Shown in pieces: positions 18,773 through 27,238 of a stretch of 64,000 nucleotides of DNA. The stretch spans positions 1 to 64,000 of the forward strand of contig JAIXOU010000058.1 of NCBI GenBank assembly GCA_027486585.1, given 5' to 3'. The notes beneath the pieces are model-generated. The model made no database searches and had not been told where the DNA came from. It saw nothing but the letters and a program-made list of their open reading frames with translations. This DNA comes from Verrucomicrobiaceae bacterium. GTDB taxonomy: Bacteria > Verrucomicrobiota > Verrucomicrobiia > Verrucomicrobiales > Verrucomicrobiaceae. Position 1 is the first letter of the stretch. Every line of letters starts with the position of its first letter. Both the position numbers and the translations under genes were made by a program.

Positions 18773-19714
18773 ATGCTCGATTTTGCCAGCATTCTTACCG
18801 TTGTACTGCCCGTGTATCTCACGATGGCGGCGGGCTTTACTGTGCGAAAAACGGGTCTGCTGCCCGCAGAGGTGGATGCCGGGGTGATGCGTCTCTGCGT
18901 GATTCTTCTCACGCCCTGCTTGATCATTGAGCGCGTGGTTGGCAATGAAACAGTCATGCATCCGCTGCCAGTTTTAATCGCAGCCGGTTTAGGGTTTGGG
19001 CTGGTTGCTTTGGGTATCACGGTTTCCTACTTTGCCGCGCCGCTGATCGGCCTGCGCAAACATGAGGGCAGACGCAGCTTTGCCGTCTCTTGTGGCTTAC
19101 AAAATTATGGTTTTGTGGCCATCCCCATCGTGACGGCACTGTTTCCCGACAATGGCACTCTAGGTGTACTTTTCACCTTTACCCTCGGGGTCGAGCTCGC
19201 CTGCTGGACGGTCGGAGTCGGCCTCTTGACAGGGCTCAGTCACGCTCCTTGGAAGCTGGCGCTGAATCCGCCTGTGCTGACGATCCTCTTTTCTTTGCTG
19301 CTGAATTTCACGGGTCTGCATGGTTATGTGCCCAAGGTCCTGCACAACACCTTTGCCATGCTAGGTGCCTGCGCGGTGCCTCTTTCAGTGCTGATCATCG
19401 GAGCTTCCATCGCTGATATTTGGGGCCAAGAACGCATGAGGTGGTCGATTGCCATTCTCGCGCCGTTACTACGACTGGCCCTAATCCCGATTGCCTTTTT
19501 GGCGGCAGCTTGGTATCTGCCTTTGACCGTTGAGCTAAAGCGCATCCTCATCGTTCAAGGAGCCATGCCAAGTGCCGTTTTCAACATCATGATCGCCCGC
19601 CATTATGGTGGCCATGCCCCCACGGCGGTACAGTGTGTGATTGCCACGACACTCGTCAGCATCATCACCACACCGCTTGTCATCGCCTGGGCACTCAAAG
19701 CTATCGGCGTGTGA
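18773..19714 (+). CDS. AEC family (auxin efflux carrier-like) transporter
   Basis: A 313-residue inner-membrane protein with about ten hydrophobic segments in two inverted halves, as in the AEC/membrane transport protein family. Family marks include ILLTPCLIIERV in the first half, CGLQNYGFVAIPIV, and the C-terminal QGAMPSAVFNIMIARHYG. Members export or import small organic anions such as malate; the substrate is not predictable here. It stands alone, with a GNAT gene 50 bp downstream on the same strand. Confidence 0.87.
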   Translation: MLDFASILTVVLPVYLTMAAGFTVRKTGLLPAEVDAGVMRLCVILLTPCLIIERVVGNETVMHPLPVLIAAGLGFGLVALGITVSYFAAPLIGLRKHEGRRSFAVSCGLQNYGFVAIPIVTALFPDNGTLGVLFTFTLGVELACWTVGVGLLTGLSHAPWKLALNPPVLTILFSLLLNFTGLHGYVPKVLHNTFAMLGACAVPLSVLIIGASIADIWGQERMRWSIAILAPLLRLALIPIAFLAAAWYLPLTVELKRILIVQGAMPSAVFNIMIARHYGGHAPTAVQCVIATTLVSIITTPLVIAWALKAIGV

Positions 19715-19764
19715 GACAATTCTGCGTTTTAACTTTCTAACCCCCATCCACTTTTTTCAAAGCT

Positions 19765-20373
19765 ATGCCTTACAACGAAGACGATACCGAGCTGGAAGAT
19801 CTCTCTCCTCTCATGGAAGCCATCGTGCCAAAACTTGTCGCCTGCCGCATCCGCGAGTATCAAGCGGATGATCTAGAGGCTTGTCTGGAAGTTTACCGCT
19901 CCAATACACCGGACTTTCTCAGCCCTGAAGGGCTGGCGAATTTCACCGAGTTTCTGGAACTGGGTACCTCCTACTACCTTGTTGTTGAGCACGATGGAGA
20001 GATCGTGGGCTGTGGCGGACTTGAACTCGTCGGTGATTCAGATGCTGCCACACTGGTCCATGGCATGATTCATGGCGAGTATCACCGTCGCGGTTTTGGG
20101 GCCACGCTTCTCGCGGCGCGCTTAGCTCTGTTAGAGGTCGATAACCGCCCTGTCGATGTTTGGGCACAGACGAATGTGACCTCGATGCCGTTTTATGGGC
20201 GCTTTGGTTTCACCTACAATGCCGATCACAACGGACGTTCCCGCAATCAGGCGAAACTTTGGCTGAGCATTGACGGACAAGATATTTTGGATGTGCGCGA
20301 CGCTCTAGAGGAGCGCAGTATCCGCATCCACTTGAACGATGTCCAAGAGGAAGACGAATACGAGAGTGATTGA
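19765..20373 (+). CDS. GNAT family N-acetyltransferase
   Basis: A 202-residue protein with one GNAT domain (about residues 28-160). Beta strand 4 and the acetyl-CoA loop are visible as MIHGEYHRRGFGATLLAARLALLE, followed by the strand-5 region PFYGRFGFTY. The N-terminal 25 residues and the C-terminal DVQEEDEYESD are acidic extensions. The acceptor substrate cannot be inferred. It follows the AEC transporter gene. Confidence 0.85.
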   Translation: MPYNEDDTELEDLSPLMEAIVPKLVACRIREYQADDLEACLEVYRSNTPDFLSPEGLANFTEFLELGTSYYLVVEHDGEIVGCGGLELVGDSDAATLVHGMIHGEYHRRGFGATLLAARLALLEVDNRPVDVWAQTNVTSMPFYGRFGFTYNADHNGRSRNQAKLWLSIDGQDILDVRDALEERSIRIHLNDVQEEDEYESD

Positions 20374-20506
20374 AGCCAGTATTTAAAAGGTCTGAGTGCA
20401 CTCAAAAGAAAGTTTGCATCGAAGACATCGTATCTGATAGCCTTCCTATTCACCTGCCCGCTAATCGCTGGCGGAAACAGAGAACCCGTAGTGTAAAACC
20501 CCTGCC

Positions 20507-22042
20507 ATGAACTCACAGCAATCCACACGCCGCACTTTCCTGCGCGGCACCATCGCCGGCGCAGCCGGTATCGCCACCTTGCCGACCTGGGCAAAAACCA
20601 TCGGTGCCAATGACGACGTTCGCGTCGCAGTCATCGGCTTTAATGGCCGCGGAGGTGGCCACATCGGCAGCCTTTTGGCGATCAAAGGCGTGCGTCTCGT
20701 CGCTCTCTGTGATGTGGATGACAAAGTCATGGCCAAGCAGGTGGCTTCCTTAGCCAAGAAGGGTATTGAGGTGAAGCAATACAAAGATTTCCGCGAGTGC
20801 TGTGCCGACAAAGACATTGACGCCATCACCATTGCGACGCCGAATCATAGCCATACCCTGATTGCCATGACAGGCATTGCCAATGGTAAGCATGTCTACG
20901 TTGAGAAACCCGTCTCTCACAATATGTGGGAAGGCCGCAAGCTCCTGGATGCCGCCCTCATTGCTGAAAAGAAAGGAATCGTTGTTCAGCACGGCATGCA
21001 GCGCCGCTCCGACCTCGGTTGGGCCGCCGCCAGTGAGTACTTAAAGAGTGGTCAGATTGGTAAAACCAACCTGAGCCGTGGTATCAATTACAAAGCCCGT
21101 AAGAGCATTGGTAAAGTTTCCGCTCCTGTTCAACCAGATGCGAATGGCCGTATTGTCGGCACTTTCCGTGACACGGGCGGCAAGCCACAGATCGTGGATC
21201 TCGATTACAAACTCTGGTCAGCCCCACGTCCAGTCGCTCCCGTTCAGCGTGAACAGATGCACTACGACTGGCATTGGCAGTGGGCTTATGGCAACGGTGA
21301 TATTGGCAATCAAGGGCCACATCAGCTCGACGTGGCTCGCTGGATGCTCGGCAATCCTGGTCTTCCAAAACGTGTCATGAGCTTTGGTGGTCGCTGGGGT
21401 TACGACGACGATGGTCAAACCGCCAACAACCAAATGGCTTATTTTGAATATCCTGAAGGTGCACCGATGCTCTTTGATAATCGTGGGCTGCCCTTAAAAG
21501 ACATGAACTGGACCAAGGGCGCAGAACCTGTTTATCGCATCAACGGTAAAACCTCAGCTCCGCGTATCGGCAACGTTGTTCATTGCGAAGGTGGATACAT
21601 CGCCGAATCCAAGGCCTACGACAATGAGGGTAAAACCATCCAGAAATTCGAAATTCTCGAAGGTCCAAACCACATGAAGAACTTCATCGAATCCGTCCGT
21701 GCAGGAAAGCTGGTTAACAGCAACCTTCACGTCTCCCACGGCTTCCATGCAGCAGCACTGTCTCAGATGGCCAATGTTTCTTTCCGCCTCGGCAAGAAAC
21801 TTTCCAACGACGAAGTCAAAGAACGCCTGAGCAACAGCAAGGCCGCCCAGGAAACCCTGGAGCACTTCATCGCCAACCTGGAAGCCAATCAAATCGACAC
21901 CAAAGCCCAGCAGGCAGCGGTGGGACCATGGCTCGACTTCGATCCCGTCAGCGAGAAGTTCACGGGTGAATTCGCCGAGGAAGCCAATAAAATGGCCCAA
22001 GACGAATACGCAGCAGGCTTCGAGCTACCAGAAATCAGCTAG
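20507..22042 (+). CDS. Tat-exported Gfo/Idh/MocA family oxidoreductase
   Basis: A 511-residue NAD(P)-dependent oxidoreductase. The N-terminus has a twin-arginine signal (STRRTFLRGTIAGAAG), so it acts in the periplasm. The Rossmann fold starts VRVAVIGFNGRGGGHIG, and the catalytic lysine is in the family motif EKPVSHN. The second domain holds GDIGNQGPHQLDVARW. Such exported members are abundant in Verrucomicrobiota and are thought to work on sugars released from polysaccharides, with a tightly bound cofactor. A terminator hairpin follows at 22073-22106. Confidence 0.9.
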   Translation: MNSQQSTRRTFLRGTIAGAAGIATLPTWAKTIGANDDVRVAVIGFNGRGGGHIGSLLAIKGVRLVALCDVDDKVMAKQVASLAKKGIEVKQYKDFRECCADKDIDAITIATPNHSHTLIAMTGIANGKHVYVEKPVSHNMWEGRKLLDAALIAEKKGIVVQHGMQRRSDLGWAAASEYLKSGQIGKTNLSRGINYKARKSIGKVSAPVQPDANGRIVGTFRDTGGKPQIVDLDYKLWSAPRPVAPVQREQMHYDWHWQWAYGNGDIGNQGPHQLDVARWMLGNPGLPKRVMSFGGRWGYDDDGQTANNQMAYFEYPEGAPMLFDNRGLPLKDMNWTKGAEPVYRINGKTSAPRIGNVVHCEGGYIAESKAYDNEGKTIQKFEILEGPNHMKNFIESVRAGKLVNSNLHVSHGFHAAALSQMANVSFRLGKKLSNDEVKERLSNSKAAQETLEHFIANLEANQIDTKAQQAAVGPWLDFDPVSEKFTGEFAEEANKMAQDEYAAGFELPEIS

Positions 22043-22072
22043 AACCCGAAACGGATCACCTCCGCCATTTAG

Positions 22073-22106
22073 AAGCCCACGCCGTCTCAGGATTGTGTGG
22101 GCTTTT
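22073..22106 (+). terminator. Rho-independent terminator after oxidoreductase gene
   Basis: An 8-bp perfect stem, AAGCCCAC (22073-22080) and GTGGGCTT (22097-22104), with a 16-base loop and a short T run. It lies between the oxidoreductase and rpoN, supporting separate transcription of rpoN. Confidence 0.65.
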
Positions 22107-22151
22107 GATTAGCTCTGACAAGTAACATTCTAGTAATAATAATTTTACATC

Positions 22152-22168
22152 TTGGCCCGATCTTTGCT
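22152..22168 (+). promoter_or_regulatory. Putative sigma-54 (-24/-12) promoter of rpoN
   Basis: TTGGCCCG-ATCT-TTGCT matches the sigma-54 consensus YTGGCACGrNNNTTGCW at all fixed positions but one. GG (22154-22155) and GC (22166-22167) are separated by exactly 10 bases. It would start transcription about 35 bp before the rpoN ATG at 22213. It implies that sigma-54 activates its own gene. Confidence 0.6.
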
Positions 22169-22212
22169 TGCCATCTAATAGCATCGGTGAAAAGGTTACC
22201 GCTACTTCACCA

Positions 22213-23622
22213 ATGGCCGACCAAGGACTCTATCAGTCACAGACTCAAAAGCTAGCTATCGGCCCGCAGATGCAGCAGAGCCTGCAGATTCTGCAGGCGC
22301 CGACTCTTGATCTGCGCCAAATCATTCAGCAGGAGATCAATATCAATCCTGTTTTGGAATTGGAGAGCCCAGAGGTCTCCCTAGAAGACACGGCCCCTGA
22401 AGATCCTGCCGACCGCGATGAGCTCGACTCCATGTCCCAAATGGACGAGGAATGGCGCGAGTATTGGGCCCAGAGCATGATGCAGTCCCCGAATCGCCGT
22501 ACCGACGATCAGGAGCGCTGGCAATTCCTGATGGACTCCATCGTGGTCCCGATGACTCTTCAGGAGCATCTCACCACGCAGCTCCGCACCTCTGAAATTA
22601 AAGATCCTGTTCTCATCAAGAATCTTGAGTTTCTGATCGGCAGCATCGATGACCGTGGTTTTCTCCATAGCACGGTGGAAGAGCTGAGCCTTCAACATGG
22701 CATCCCTGTTGATGATCTACATGAGGCCAAGGCAACCCTGATCACCTTTGACCCCGTCGGTGTCGGTTCCGAAGATTTGCGCGAGTGTCTGATGATTCAG
22801 CTAGATCGACTGAGCAAGCGCCAGAGCCTGGCTTATCGCCTAGTGGACATGTATCTGGAAGACTTGGCCAACAAGCGCTATCCGATCTTGGCCAGAAAAC
22901 TAGGCATGCCGATCGAACAGATTTCCCGTGCAGCCGACTTCATCAGCACCTTGGACCCGCGCCCTGCTTCGCGTTTCAGTGTCAGCTCGAACAACTACGT
23001 CAATCCAGACATCATCGTCGAGCGTCAGGCTGGTGAGTGGGTGCCTGTGATGAATGGCGATGAGCTCCCCCATCTGCGTTTAAGCAATGCCTATAAAGAC
23101 ATGCTGGGCCAGTCTGATAGCAGCACGGAAGTGCGGAACTACATCCGAGATAAAATCCGCAGTGGTAAGTTTCTCATCCGCAGCATCCAGCAGAGGCAGC
23201 AAACCATTCACAAAATTGCCGTCAAGATCTTGGCGCATCAGCAGGAATTCCTGGAAAACGGCACTAGCCAGCTGCGCCCACTGAACATGGCTCAGGTAGC
23301 CGACGAAGTTGGCGTTCATGAGACCACCGTCAGTCGCGCCATTTCCGGCAAGTACATGGCCACGCCGCATGGTGTCTTTGAGCTCAAATTCTTCTTCAGC
23401 CATGGCGTGAAAACCGATTCAGGCGAAGATCTCAGCAATACCAGCGTCAAAAACGCCATTTCTGATCTCATCAAAACGGAGCCCAAAAGCAAACCACTTA
23501 GCGATGACAAGCTCGCAAAGTTGCTTGATAAACAGGGAATTAAGGTCGCAAGGCGCACCGTCGCGAAATACCGTGAAGCACTCGGCATCTTACCAAGCCA
23601 TCTCAGGAAGTCGTTTTCCTGA
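22213..23622 (+). CDS. rpoN: RNA polymerase sigma-54 factor
   Basis: A 469-residue sigma-54. Region I is the Gln-rich activator-interacting segment (about 1-50: QSQTQKLAIGPQMQQSLQILQAP). An acidic linker (about 55-100) and the core-binding domain follow. Near the end is the helix-turn-helix VADEVGVHETTVSRAISGKY and the RpoN box ARRTVAKYRE (about 446-455), which reads the -24 element. I start at the ATG at 22213 because the longer TTG-started frame would overlap the putative sigma-54 promoter. The factor needs AAA+ enhancer-binding activators, none of which is in this window. Confidence 0.95.
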   Translation: MADQGLYQSQTQKLAIGPQMQQSLQILQAPTLDLRQIIQQEININPVLELESPEVSLEDTAPEDPADRDELDSMSQMDEEWREYWAQSMMQSPNRRTDDQERWQFLMDSIVVPMTLQEHLTTQLRTSEIKDPVLIKNLEFLIGSIDDRGFLHSTVEELSLQHGIPVDDLHEAKATLITFDPVGVGSEDLRECLMIQLDRLSKRQSLAYRLVDMYLEDLANKRYPILARKLGMPIEQISRAADFISTLDPRPASRFSVSSNNYVNPDIIVERQAGEWVPVMNGDELPHLRLSNAYKDMLGQSDSSTEVRNYIRDKIRSGKFLIRSIQQRQQTIHKIAVKILAHQQEFLENGTSQLRPLNMAQVADEVGVHETTVSRAISGKYMATPHGVFELKFFFSHGVKTDSGEDLSNTSVKNAISDLIKTEPKSKPLSDDKLAKLLDKQGIKVARRTVAKYREALGILPSHLRKSFS

Positions 23623-23677
23623 ATCGTGCCAAGTGTCGCGCAAGGGTTGGATCAAAGGGTGATGCGCGTTTTCAGGA

Positions 23678-24433
23678 TTAATCGATCTGTAATTGTGGGC
23701 GCAACCCATTGCGCTGCAGGAGATTGAGAGTGCCGCACAGCACCTCTTCACAGATCGGCGTGGCATCATGCAGAAGGATGATGGCTCCGGGACGCAGACT
23801 TTTTTCAATCCGTCTTAGTGCCAAGGCGGCGTCTTTTTCCACCGCATCGTAGCCTCGGCAGTTCCACATGAGCATCTTCAAATCAAGCGCACGTAACGGG
23901 GCAGCGACAAAGAGATTGTGATGCCCGACTGGCGGACGGAACCACTGTGGCGTGGTGCTGGTAATCTGAATGAGTGTCTGCTGACAGCCCGCGATCTCTG
24001 CCCACATGCGCCAAGGATTGAGCGCCCAAAACGTGGCGGCAGGATGGGTCTGTGAATGATTGCCGATGACATGGCCCCGCCGCGCAATCTCTCTGACCAA
24101 CTCAGGATGATGCGCAGCACGGTCCCCAATGAGAAAGAAGATCGCCTTAGCCTGATGCTGATCCAGGATGTCGAGTAAAGCTAGCGTGTGTTCAGGATCT
24201 GGTCCGTCATCTATCGTCAGGCAGACACCTTCTGAACCTGCTGGCAGAGCGCTGATCAGCGGTCCAAACCAAGCACAACGCGGTGCCAGTGTGCCAACCA
24301 TGATGACCACGGACGTGCCCAGGAACAAGAGCCCTGCTAGTCCAAACCAACCAGCCAAGAGCGCCGCCAAAACACCGAATGCGGGGAAGAGGGATAGGGC
24401 TAGTCTGGGGTAGCTGTTGAAGGGAAGGGGCAT
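23678..24433 (-). CDS. Polysaccharide deacetylase family protein
   Basis: A 251-residue NodB-homology (CE4) protein. N-terminal hydrophobic segments (about 8-45) anchor it in the membrane. The catalytic motifs are visible as LTIDDGPDPEHT (general base and metal aspartate), HSQTHP (metal histidines), RPPVGHHN and the late ILLHDATP. It probably deacetylates N-acetylated cell-wall or envelope polysaccharide. I use the ATG at 24433; the 79-codon extension upstream is mainly translation of heptamer repeats. Confidence 0.88.
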   Translation of the reverse strand: MPLPFNSYPRLALSLFPAFGVLAALLAGWFGLAGLLFLGTSVVIMVGTLAPRCAWFGPLISALPAGSEGVCLTIDDGPDPEHTLALLDILDQHQAKAIFFLIGDRAAHHPELVREIARRGHVIGNHSQTHPAATFWALNPWRMWAEIAGCQQTLIQITSTTPQWFRPPVGHHNLFVAAPLRALDLKMLMWNCRGYDAVEKDAALALRRIEKSLRPGAIILLHDATPICEEVLCGTLNLLQRNGLRPQLQID

Positions 24434-24439
24434 GGGGTG

Positions 24440-24488
24440 GTTCTTGGTTCTCTGTTCTCTGTTCTCTGTTCTCTGTTCTCTGTTTTTG
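24440..24488 (-). repeat. Heptamer tandem repeat (GTTCTCT type), 7 copies
   Basis: Seven 7-bp units start with GTT at 24440, 24447, 24454, 24461, 24468, 24475 and 24482; four are identical GTTCTCT. The array lies 6 bp upstream of the deacetylase start, occupying its ribosome-binding region. The unit resembles that at 1751-1785. There is one arm only. Confidence 0.85.
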
Positions 24489-24567
24489 GGCTCGATGATC
24501 AGGTGCCTACTTGAAACACACTGTCTGGAACTAACCACTAAAACCCCGCCAACCGTTAAAGTCTTTG

Positions 24568-25800
24568 ATGGTCGCGGTGCGACTTGCCAACGCGCCCCCT
24601 TGCGCACACTGTCTGAGCCTTGTGACAATCGCTCAGGACAGAAACACTCAGGCAGGGCTCGTGGGATCATTGGTGATCCATGCGATCGCCTTCATGATTC
24701 TGTTGTGGGGCTTTAGTTTGCAGTCCGGGATGCCATTGTTAGAGCCGCCCACCGCCGTGAAGGAAGAACCTGTGCAGGAGGTGACGATGATTTTCCCGGA
24801 GCAGATCATTTCAGTCCCAACACCCCCCAAGCCGCCAGAAAAAGCCTACATCCGCACCACTCAGAATGTGGCTGAGACTGCAGCCCCAAAGCAGGCAGCC
24901 TTTCAATCGGACCGCAACACGCAGGCTGCCAGCAAGCTGCCCCCGAAGTCTGGGGCGACTCTGATGATGCCGACCATGGAAGGCAATGCACCAACGAAAC
25001 TGGAGATGGCCAACCGCGATTACCAAGATGGCCAGGTGAAAAACGATGCCACGCTGCCAACAACGGCTGCGCCACCGGACATGCGCCCGCCACAACCCCA
25101 GACGCAACCTGCTCCGTCAAGCATTCTCAAGCCCGTGGAGGCTCCACCACCGCCCACTCAGGTGGCTAAGCTCACATCGACAGATGGCACGCCCCTGGTG
25201 AAAATGATGGAGGAGATGGACAAAGATGCAGCTCGACTCGACATGAATCGACTGCCGCTAGAAGTACGGAAGCCTGAGCGACAACCCGTGGCCGAAACAG
25301 CTCCCGCCAAGCCGCAAATCCGTGCTCCCGCAGATATGCCGCCACCGCAGATCGCTAAAGCGCTCCCAGTCACTGAGGAAGAGATCAAAATGACAGCTGG
25401 CCAGGCTGAAAAAGACTCCTACGTCCCCTTTACTCGGACCAGTAAAGTGGATGGTGCCATCAGCCGTGAAGGCGACAATGCCGTGGACTCTGAGGCCACA
25501 CCGCTGGGGCGCTACATGAAAGAGGTCACCGGAGCCGTGGGTAAAAAATGGCATCTCTATGTCAAATTAGCCCGTGACTCCGTGAACTTTGGCCGCGTGC
25601 GTTTCCGCTTTTACGTGGATCGCAAAGGCGTGCCGCAGGATCTGCAAATCCTCTCCGATGCCCGTGACGCTGATCCCAGAATGAGAGAGCTAACCCTACG
25701 TGCCATCCTGGATGCTCAGATCCCACCCATCCCGAATGATCTTTTGCCGGACCTAGATGAGGAACGCGTCAAAATCGAATACGAAGCCATCGTCTATTAA
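24568..25800 (+). CDS. TonB-like energy transducer, large form
   Basis: A 410-residue protein of TonB layout: one transmembrane segment near residues 30-50 (GSLVIHAIAFMILLWGF), a long Pro- and Gln-rich periplasmic linker (about 60-300), and a C-terminal TonB-like domain (about 310-410) with FGRVRFRFYVDRKG. It may couple inner-membrane energy to an outer-membrane receptor, but no ExbB/ExbD genes are nearby. The final 38 bp are identical to the end of the next gene. The ATG at 24568 is preceded by an in-frame TTG one codon earlier. Confidence 0.7.
   Translation: MVAVRLANAPPCAHCLSLVTIAQDRNTQAGLVGSLVIHAIAFMILLWGFSLQSGMPLLEPPTAVKEEPVQEVTMIFPEQIISVPTPPKPPEKAYIRTTQNVAETAAPKQAAFQSDRNTQAASKLPPKSGATLMMPTMEGNAPTKLEMANRDYQDGQVKNDATLPTTAAPPDMRPPQPQTQPAPSSILKPVEAPPPPTQVAKLTSTDGTPLVKMMEEMDKDAARLDMNRLPLEVRKPERQPVAETAPAKPQIRAPADMPPPQIAKALPVTEEEIKMTAGQAEKDSYVPFTRTSKVDGAISREGDNAVDSEATPLGRYMKEVTGAVGKKWHLYVKLARDSVNFGRVRFRFYVDRKGVPQDLQILSDARDADPRMRELTLRAILDAQIPPIPNDLLPDLDEERVKIEYEAIVY
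25762..25799 (+). repeat. 38-bp direct repeat, copy 1
   Basis: Exact 38-bp match with 26227-26264, covering the last codons of two adjacent TonB-like genes. Upstream of the repeat the genes have diverged strongly. Confidence 0.9.
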
Positions 25801-25803
25801 GTG

Positions 25804-26265
25804 ATGAATAGTGTTCTTCCTCTTGCACTCTTGATTCTAATTGCCTGTTTACAGCTCGGTTGTGCTAGCAAGTCTACCGAATCAGTAAGAGACGGTAAAC
25901 CTTCGTCTCTTCAAGCAAAGGACGCAGCCAAGATCCACCCATTTAAAGTTGTGGATGGACAAGACGACGCGGACCTTCTTAAACATTACATTAAAGTGTC
26001 AACCTCGCGTGTTGGAGTTCGTTGGCAGCAGCTGATTTATTCTCATCGCGACGAACTTGAATTTGGTAAAGTCAGGTATCGTTTTTACATTGATAAAAAT
26101 GGCTCACCTGACCGAATAGCATTAATTTCTGGCAAGTATTCGCTTCTATCAAAGCTGACAAAGCGGGCCATTTCTGAGACTTTATTCCCTCCCATTCCTG
26201 ATAAGCTTTTATCGACGCTTACTGAAGAACGCGTCAAAATCGAATACGAAGCCATCGTCTATTAG
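25804..26265 (+). CDS. TonB C-terminal-like lipoprotein
   Basis: A 153-residue protein with a lipoprotein signal (lipobox LQLGC) and a domain paralogous to the C-terminal part of the preceding gene (FGKVRYRFYIDKNG against FGRVRFRFYVDRKG). It lacks the membrane helix and Pro-rich linker, so it cannot act as a full TonB. The final 38 bp are identical to the previous gene, while the rest is clearly richer in A+T than the neighbours. Partial duplication followed by divergence, or insertion with regeneration of the 3' end, would explain this. Role unknown. Confidence 0.7.
   Translation: MNSVLPLALLILIACLQLGCASKSTESVRDGKPSSLQAKDAAKIHPFKVVDGQDDADLLKHYIKVSTSRVGVRWQQLIYSHRDELEFGKVRYRFYIDKNGSPDRIALISGKYSLLSKLTKRAISETLFPPIPDKLLSTLTEERVKIEYEAIVY
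26227..26264 (+). repeat. 38-bp direct repeat, copy 2
   Basis: Exact copy of 25762-25799. The two copies bracket the A+T-rich lipoprotein gene. Confidence 0.9.
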
Positions 26266-26273
26266 TCCTGCCT

Positions 26274-27164
26274 GTGACCGTCCATACCCTTGATCTGCAT
26301 TTCCAAGACATGCCCGGCCTGATCGCCGCCTACGTGATCGAATCTGAAGGTGAACTGGCCCTGATTGAAACGGGACCTGGCTCCACGCTGGAGACTTTGC
26401 GAGCGGGCATTCGGGGACTGGGGCTGGATGAAACCAAGATCCGTCATGTCTTCGTCACCCACATCCACCTCGATCATGCAGGTGCCGCAGGCTGGTGGGC
26501 TCAGCAGGGAGCTCAAGTTTATTGTCACCCGAAAGCAGCCCAACATCTCATCAATCCCAGTCGGCTCATGGACAGTGCTCGACAGGTTTACGCCGAAAAG
26601 ATGGATGTTCTCTGGGGAGACATGCTGCCAGCGCCAGCCGAGCGTGTAACGGCTCTGCAAGACGGGGAAAGCCTGCGCCTAGGCGCTGTCAACGTCACAG
26701 CCTGGGATACGCCAGGTCATGCGCGTCATCATCACGCCTTTGTTATTGGAGACGTCTGCTTCACCGGAGATGTGGCGGGAATGCGCTTAGCAGGCACCAA
26801 CTACCTTTCCGTGACCGCTGCGCCGCCGCAGTTCGAGCCAAAGGCGTATGTCGCCTCAGTAGATCGCCTAGCTGCGGCAGACTTTCAAAAGCTCTACCTG
26901 ACCCACTTTGGGGAGGTCAGCGATGTGGCAGCTCATTTAGCGACCTATCGACAGCGGATCCAGGAGGTGCACGAGGCCGTGCTTCGAGACCAACAGGCAG
27001 GATTGTCCAATGACGACATTCGCGCTGCCTATCATGACCGCGAGTATGCGCTAGCTAGATGCCTAAGCATTTCGGAAGTAGAATGGCAGAGCCTAGAGCG
27101 ATCTAATTCTTCAACCATGTGTGCAGACGGAGTTCTCTTGAGCGTACGTAAAGAATCCAGTTAA
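26274..27164 (+). CDS. MBL-fold metallo-hydrolase
   Basis: A 296-residue metallo-beta-lactamase-fold hydrolase. Metal ligands are in THIHLDHAG (HxHxDH), in the GHARHHHAF segment, in the FTGDVAG aspartate and in the late THFG histidine. The domain spans about residues 10-215. A C-terminal helical part resembles that of glyoxalase II-like and RNase Z-like relatives without making the substrate clear. The start is GTG at 26274, 8 bp after the previous stop, so it may be cotranscribed with the TonB-like genes. Confidence 0.88.
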   Translation: MTVHTLDLHFQDMPGLIAAYVIESEGELALIETGPGSTLETLRAGIRGLGLDETKIRHVFVTHIHLDHAGAAGWWAQQGAQVYCHPKAAQHLINPSRLMDSARQVYAEKMDVLWGDMLPAPAERVTALQDGESLRLGAVNVTAWDTPGHARHHHAFVIGDVCFTGDVAGMRLAGTNYLSVTAAPPQFEPKAYVASVDRLAAADFQKLYLTHFGEVSDVAAHLATYRQRIQEVHEAVLRDQQAGLSNDDIRAAYHDREYALARCLSISEVEWQSLERSNSSTMCADGVLLSVRKESS

Positions 27165-27238
27165 CTCTCAGAAAATAAACGATTCATGGGTTAATCCAGT
27201 CTTGTTTTGGCCGCCAAATCGTGAAGTATCAAGGGCCT

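Noticed and set aside
24440-24488. CRISPR array
   Set aside because: Units are only 7 bp and directly abut each other; no spacers and no cas genes.
24434-24670. 79-residue N-terminal extension of the polysaccharide deacetylase
   Set aside because: Encodes translated repeats and overlaps the leader of the divergent TonB-like gene; the membrane segment begins at the ATG at 24433.
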